DNA of 64,000 bases from Actinostola sp. cb2023 (lineage: Eukaryota; Cnidaria; Anthozoa; Actiniaria; Actinostolidae). Below the pieces are notes generated by a model. The model was not told the origin of the DNA. It saw nothing but the letters and a program-made list of their open reading frames with translations, and ran no database searches. Of the stretch, positions 58,486-64,000 are shown piece after piece (position 1 is the stretch's first letter; each line of letters begins with the position of its first letter). The stretch is from positions 251,001-315,000 of the forward strand of contig JAUJYZ010000881.1 in NCBI GenBank assembly GCA_033675265.1, in the 5' to 3' direction. The position numbers and the translations under genes are program-made.

Positions 58486-59009
58486 CTGAAGTGATGATGT
58501 CATACACATAAAATGTTCGCTTTATAAACTTTAGATCGCACAGAACATCAATAAAGAAGCTTACATGCCAAATTTGAGAGCAATCGGTTAAATAGCGGCT
58601 GAGATATGGCCAGTTGAATATTTAATTACCCCACACAAATAACTGTAATTTCGGCTTGGTTCGTAACGTTAGGAACCAAGCCGAAATTACAGTGAATTGT
58701 GGAGGCAAATTATAAACTCAACGAGGGGTTATCACGTAGTTTCAAAACTTATAGGAGACATAGGACAAAATAATGATTATCATAGCTGGATAGAGCTCGT
58801 TGAAATGAGTAAAAATGTGAAGTTTGGAAAAGATTGCTTCAAAAATTGCGAAGATATGAATTTTCAAAAATCGAAATTTTGTATGAAAACCTTTGTTGGA
58901 GGCAAGAGTTGCAATTGCCTACACCAGCGTAAATTTCCAAAGGTTTTCATTATAAAATTTAGCTTTTTGAAAATTCATATCTTCGCAATTTGTGATGTGA
59001 TCTGTACAG
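58486..59009. other. Spacer with a perfect hairpin
   Basis: 58646-58692 pairs GTAATTTCGGCTTGGTTC with its exact inverse around GTAACGTTA. A frame at 58697-59089 has no recognisable domain and runs into the tandem repeat, and I do not call it. Confidence 0.55.
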
Positions 59010-59132
59010 GACCCGAAATGATCCCTGGCTCCGAAATGATCCCTGGCCCCGAAATGATCCCCAAAGTGGTTAGACTGGCTCCGAAATGATCCCGGACCCG
59101 AAATGATCCCCAGACTGGCTCTGAAATGATCC
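59010..59132 (+). repeat. CCGAAATGATCCC tandem words
   Basis: Six or more copies of CGAAATGATCCC (one with T for C) spaced by about 16-32 bp, joined by variable TGGCTC/GGACC linkers. Confidence 0.85.
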
Positions 59133-59259
59133 CCAGTGAAATTCAGGAATGGTTGAATTCAGTCCCGTAGATTAATTCCTTGGCCAACAAATTCTCAATG
59201 AAAATTATTATGGCGTTTATTTATTTTATTGAACAACTGTACTGAACGAGATTACATGT

Positions 59260-59697
59260 ATATCGTCCCTTGGAACTCTCTTTGGTATTTTGTTACATGT
59301 TTACGCGAAACTTTTGCTGTCCCTATATTGCTCTTCTCTCTTTATCACTATCGTTTTGTACTCCATTACAATCTTCAAACTGAGAAGAAGCAAATCAATC
59401 GGAGCATCAAACGATGCAGTACAAGGGATAAAAGAGAAAGCCTCAATAAAGCTTTTCAAACTCTTCATCGCTGTGACAATCTGTTTTATCTGCTGTTGGT
59501 TTGTCTACTTTTTTGCCGATATTTTCTGGAATCGACCGTTTCCTTGTGAGCTGAAGTTTTTCCGCTTCTTTCTGGCCCACAGCAGCAGCGCCATCAATCC
59601 TTGCTTGCTTGCTGTATTTAATGATCGTTATAGCAACGCATACAAACAGATTTGGAAGAAAATTATTTCCCCCTGCACCAAATGTAATTCACAGTAG
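59260..59697 (+). pseudogene. 5'-truncated GPCR (ECL2 to C tail)
   Basis: Begins at TCGTCCCTTGGAACTCTC and is open to TAG 59695-59697. Encodes TM5-TM7: SLYCSSLFITIVLYSIT, CFICCWFVYFFADIFW, SSSAINPCLLAVF, tail CTKCNSQ. Nearly identical to the 3' half of the 23.5-kb receptor, with NSAINP changed to SSAINP. TM1-4 are absent, so it is non-functional as a receptor. The AAT-rich 3' flank is also shared. Confidence 0.88.
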
Positions 59698-59753
59698 TCG
59701 CCATCGTCACCTAGCGTCGATGAAAACGTAGTAACTACACATTTTTAAATGAC

Positions 59754-59955
<202 letters not shown>

Positions 59956-60879
59956 TAATTGCGACCAGTGAGCGAGCCCCAGCGAGTGAACTGGGAGCAA
60001 CACTAATCTTTGGTTGGGCTTCCTGTGTTTCAGATGTCAGCTCGATTCTCGATTTGTGTTTTTCAGTGTGGAAATATTTTTTTCACGTGACTTTTGCCCT
60101 GACGTCATATATCGTACGTTCCCGTCGTTCATTTGGGCATTTGTGACTCGTGATCTCGTGTTTAGAGTGGATTCGAAGCCTTTTTGGTCGTAATTTATAT
60201 CCGATTCTTCGATGGAATTATGTAAAGATCTTCATTTATTGTTGACGATCGCTTCAGTTAGCAACATATCGAGGGGAAGGCAATGATATTTTATTAGTCT
60301 TTCAGCTCTGTTGTGTGCTAACTAAGTCGCTGTACTGATTGCCACTGTGGACAACATAAGTAGTCGATCGAATCCTAGTACCGTATAAATACTAGCTCTT
60401 GGAAACCAAGTCATCCCAGATGTAGAGACATTGTCACTGAATTATCTGCCTAACAGCTCGTTCGTTTATCGTGCCGCCAACCGTACATTGATTTGCGATG
60501 ACGTCACAGGCCGCCATCTTGATTTGCGATGATGTCACACGGATGCTGAATTTACTTTATTATCAGTAAAGCATGGTCAGAAAGGTAGCCTTAGGTTAGT
60601 ACATATCGGCAAATAGTACTGACAATGCTAAACATGTCACAGATACCGGAAGTAAACTGTAGAAGCAAACTGTAGAAGCAACCGGCTGTCTGTAGTTACT
60701 ATACTTACTTACGGGGAACCATGTGACGTCATCGCCAATCAAGATAATATAATCCGATTCTTTTAAAAATGTTAAAGTGCTACTTGGACGAAAATCGATC
60801 GAAATTTAATTTAGCTGAAACTTCACTGAAATAATGTCAAAGAGCCATACAATTACTGGTAAATGTGTTTTCTCAAAAT
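59956..60879. other. Transposon-derived spacer
   Basis: Starts AATTGCGACCAGTGAGCGAG and GGGCTTCCTGTG near 60017, the same pair of words as at 15447-15490. GATTTGCGATGA.GTCACA is duplicated near 60490 and 60522. No gene. Confidence 0.45.
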
Positions 60880-61250
60880 TCCTATGGGAAGTATTACATT
60901 TTTATGAATCTTTAGAAGTGTCAGTGAGGTCATCTACTCAACCCTAACAATCAACACGGCTCCGCTCCATACATTTCTTTGTGTTTAGTTTCTTGAATTA
61001 TTTTATTTCTATGAAGCTAAAAGTTTGGGTGAAGGAGTTGTCTTACATTATTTGTGCTTAGGAATGATTGTCTGACCAGTTGTCTTCAATGCAGAGCTGA
61101 TATCTGAACAAAACATTGAGATATTTTGACTCACAAAATACAAAGAAATGTATGGAGCTGAATGTTGGGTTGAGTAGATGACGTCACTGACACCTCTAAA
61201 GATTCATAAAAATATAGTACTTCCCTCTGGAATATCGAAAAAAGATTTTA
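60880..61250. mobile_element. Foldback MITE
   Basis: Left arm includes GAGGTCATCTACTCAACCC and CATACATTTCTTTGTG; the right arm is their inverse near 61135-61185; arms of about 110 bp. Confidence 0.75.
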
Positions 61251-61259
61251 ACTAATTAA

Positions 61260-61990
61260 CAATTAGACAACGAGTCCGAGTTGGCTATGAGCAGATAGTC
61301 AACGAGGCTCCTGCCGAGTTGACTATCTTAGCTCATAGACAACGAGGGCGAGTTGTCTAATTGTTTTAGTATAAACAAACTAGCATACTTAATATTATAC
61401 CAATATTTCTTGATTAATTTGCACAAGTAAGAAGAATACGAATTTTATTCTAGTCATAAGTACACATTTGGCTGAACTAAATCGAGCTGTTTAGTTAAAA
61501 CTAAACCAGAAAAGTTGGTTCTTTTGTTGAAAAACTTTCATAAATCAAATAACAAATGAACAAAACACGAGTCAAGAGTGGTGTAGCCTTCGTTTATTAC
61601 CTTTATCACTATCAGTACTCCATTTGACTTTGTCTTCGCTCAGTTTTAAAAGTTGAAAAATCGGCACTAAAAATCTTCAACTTTAACGATCGTTTCTCGC
61701 TCAGTTTCTGCAGTGTCAGCCAAAGAAAACTTGCTTGAATTGTCAATGAGATGTCTATATTTATGTGCCTTTTTCCATTTCTTGCTCTTGAGATTTGTTT
61801 CTCGGTCTATTTTAGCTCTTTTTATCGAAAAAAAAATAACCATCGGGTTTGTCCGCCATCTTGCTTCATCTTTCACGGCCAATGGTTACCATGGTGATTC
61901 GCTACTAGGGGACTATCACTATTAGACCCCTAGTAGCGTAGCCAATCAGATTGCAGGATATGTGATAGACCACTAGTTTGTTTATACTAA
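61260..61990. mobile_element. TIR-flanked element
   Basis: AGTATAAACAAACTAG at 61368-61383 is inverted exactly at 61973-61988. A preceding hairpin (GACAACGAG..CGAGTTG) lies at 61265-61365. The 71-codon - strand frame inside (61667-61882) has no domain I recognise. Confidence 0.65.
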
Positions 61991-62070
61991 TTATTATTAG
62001 ACCCTTGAAGTGTTCTGGCGACGTTCAATGAGCGAAAACAAAAATATATTTTTAAAAAAAAAAAAAAAAA

Positions 62071-62392
62071 AACCGGAAACCATCTCGTACCCAGACCCTT
62101 CTCAGCTTTCTAACGAAAAATCGAAGGCTCTGGAAAGAGACAAACCGGAAGACCCAGATTCTAGGTCGTCAGATATCTGTTTCTCTTTTATACTGAAATG
62201 TAGATGAAGTTTTGTCAGAGCATCGGCGAGGTCCGCCATTTTGTTACCCGGCGAAGTTAGAAAATATTGAGCATGCGTATATCTGACGACCTAGAATCTG
62301 GGACTTCCGGTTTGTCTCTTACCAGTGTCTTCGATGTTTCGTTGGAAAGCTGAGAAGGGTCTGGGTACGAGAATGACCGGAAACTTTCTTCA
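62071..62392. mobile_element. Foldback MITE
   Basis: ACCGGAAACCATCTCGTACC is partly inverted at the right end (GGTACGAGAATGACCGGAAA), and GATTCTAGGTCGTCAGATAT matches ATATCTGACGACCTAGAATC. Preceded by a poly(A) run at 62053-62072. Confidence 0.8.
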
Positions 62393-62510
62393 CAATTTGC
62401 ATCTCGTGTTGATAATAGAGAAGGAATGACAGCACATCTGTAGACAGCTATTGGGATCGCGTGGATGATTTAGCGATTAAGTTTCACTCGTTCTATCCGC
62501 TCTTTGAACA

Positions 62511-63460
62511 CAGGCTTTCACTGGCTTCACCAACTAGTCAACTATGAGTACAAATATTCCTATCCGCTCTTTGAACAGTACTATCCAGTTCTTGAACAAA
62601 CAGGCTTTCACTGGCTTCACCAACTAATCAACTATGAGTACAAATATTCCTATCCGCTCTTTGAACAGTACTATCCAGTTCTGGAACAAACAGGCTTTCA
62701 CTGGCTTCACCAACTAGTCAACTATGAGTACAAATATTCCTATCCGCTCTTTGAACAGTACTATCCAGTTCTTGAACAAACAGGCTTTCACTGGCTTCAC
62801 CAACTAGTCAACTATGAGTACAAATATTCCTATCTGCTCTTTGAACAGTACTATCCAGTTCTCGAACAAACAGGCTTTCACTGGCTTCACCAACTAGTCA
62901 ACTATGAGTACAAATATTCCTATCCGCTCTTTGAACAGTACTATCCAGTTCTTGAACAAACAGGCTTTCACTGGCTTCACCAACTAATCAACTATGAGTA
63001 CAAATATTCCTATCCGCTCTTTGAACAGTACTATCCAGTTCTTGAACAAACAGGCTTCCACTGGCTTCACCAACTAGTCAACTATGAGTACAAATATTCC
63101 TATCTGCTCTTTGAACAGTACTATCCAGTTCTTGAACAAACAGGCTTTCACTGGCTTCACCAACTAATCAACTATGAGTACAAATATTCCTATCTGCTCT
63201 TTGAACAGTAGTATCCAGTTCTTGAACAAACAGGCTTTCACTGGCTTCACCAACTAGTGAACTACGATTACAAATATTCCTATCCGCTCTTTGAACAGTA
63301 GTATCCAGTTCTTGAACAAACAGTCTTTCACTGGCTTCACCAACTAGTCAACTATGAGTACAAATATTCCTATCTGCTCTTTGAACAGTACTATCCAGTT
63401 CTTGAACAAACAGGCTTTCACTGGCTTCACCAACTAATCAACTATGAGTACAAATATAGA
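62511..63460 (+). repeat. 90-bp minisatellite, about 10.5 copies, open frame through 7-8 units
   Basis: CAGGCTTTCACTGGCTTCAC starts at 62511 and then every 90 bp from 62601 (with small variants). Since 90 is a multiple of three, a 30-residue repeat (TGFHWLHQLVNYEYKYSY plus PLFEQYYPVLEQ) stays open to a TAG at 63209. There is no ATG at its start, and TAC-to-TAG changes in two later units break it. Differences between units include both silent and replacement changes, so coding is not supported. Confidence 0.9.
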
Positions 63461-64000
63461 AGGGAAGAAGAGGGTCCATATATTTGGATATTGTTTTATG
63501 TTTTTCATAGCGATATTTCATGTTCAGAAACGTTAGTTTTGTAATGTTAATTTGCTATCCATCACTAAAATAGCTTGTGCCAAGTTGCTTTATTTCATTA
63601 GCCAATCGATATCTGGTTGCCATATTAATAACAATGGATTGGGACACATGAAATCGCCTTTCACCATTCGCTTTTAAAAGAAAAGAAAATACACATGGCA
63701 AACTTATTTGATTCTGAGTGTTGTTGAGTAAAAAGGACAGTTTTCTTGGAAATATTTATATATTATATATATTTTAAAATTTAATATATATTTTTTCAAT
63801 TTTCAAATTATTTTTAATTTTTTAATTTTTACATTATCTTGAGCCTTATGATCGTTTCAAAACTTTTTCTAATCAAAGCAAGTCTATTTTTAGTGTATTT
63901 CGCAAGTTCATTACAATTCATGAATAAAATATTACTGAGAACGTTTACAAAGCGCACAGTCGTGTGTCATCCTGTGTCCACTTTGAATCAAATCATCGAT
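63461..64000. other. AT-rich end of window
   Basis: 63755-63835 is strongly AT-rich (ATATATTTT words). No feature recognised. Confidence 0.4.

Noticed and set aside
58697..59089. 130-codon frame at 58.7-59.1 kb
   Set aside because: Runs into the CGAAATGATCCC tandem words, has no recognisable domain, and begins beside a transposon-like hairpin.

Overview
The window looks like nuclear DNA of an anthozoan cnidarian, probably a stony coral. The reasons are a multi-exon tandem von Willebrand A (vWA) gene, a cluster of intronless class A GPCR genes, Penelope-like and LINE retroelement remnants, many foldback DNA transposons, AT-rich introns and CCCTAA telomere-type minisatellite DNA. No species can be named from sequence alone. 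No bacterial-type operons are present.

Layout. 0.1-8 kb: seven exons (+ strand) of a gene encoding at least four vWA domains whose metal-binding first motif is degraded. Its introns hold tandem repeats, two of which copy its own splice-site regions. 8-11 kb: a scattered, degenerate GCCAT-type motif array interrupted by a LINE fragment with a 12-bp target duplication and a nested foldback element. 11.3-12.4 kb: a frameshifted GPCR pseudogene (- strand). 12.4-16.4 kb: transposon debris. 16.4-21.3 kb: an array of about 38 copies of a 112-137 bp satellite.

21.3-45.6 kb: three paralogous segments (A, B, C), each with satellite, conserved satellite 3' flank, GPCR and purine-rich 3' flank in that order. 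Satellite copy number falls from about 38 to 17 to 5. Segment A carries an intact GPCR (23.5 kb) that looks like a recombinant, followed by a truncated GPCR. Segment B has a GPCR with one nonsense codon, and segment C an intact GPCR. Comparing segments reveals clean filled/empty sites for several transposons, which gives a relative insertion history. Between A and B lie a CCCTAA-rich minisatellite and Penelope-type terminal sequences.

45.6-64 kb: ATT/AAT microsatellites, a tRNA-derived SINE, a decayed GPCR (49.8 kb), an intact GPCR (52.7 kb), a 5'-truncated Penelope-like element with GIY-YIG nuclease and a well-formed hammerhead ribozyme just downstream, a TIR-flanked element carrying a Crypton-like (DUF3504-type) fragment, a truncated GPCR (59.3 kb), further foldback elements, and a 90-bp minisatellite at 62.5-63.5 kb.

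The biological core is a rapidly evolving GPCR cluster of eight loci: three intact, three disrupted and two truncated. They probably encode receptors for peptides or other small ligands. The cluster expanded by segmental duplication in a repeat-rich setting. The most notable non-coding items are the hammerhead ribozyme, the satellite/GPCR co-duplication and the nested, datable transposon insertions.
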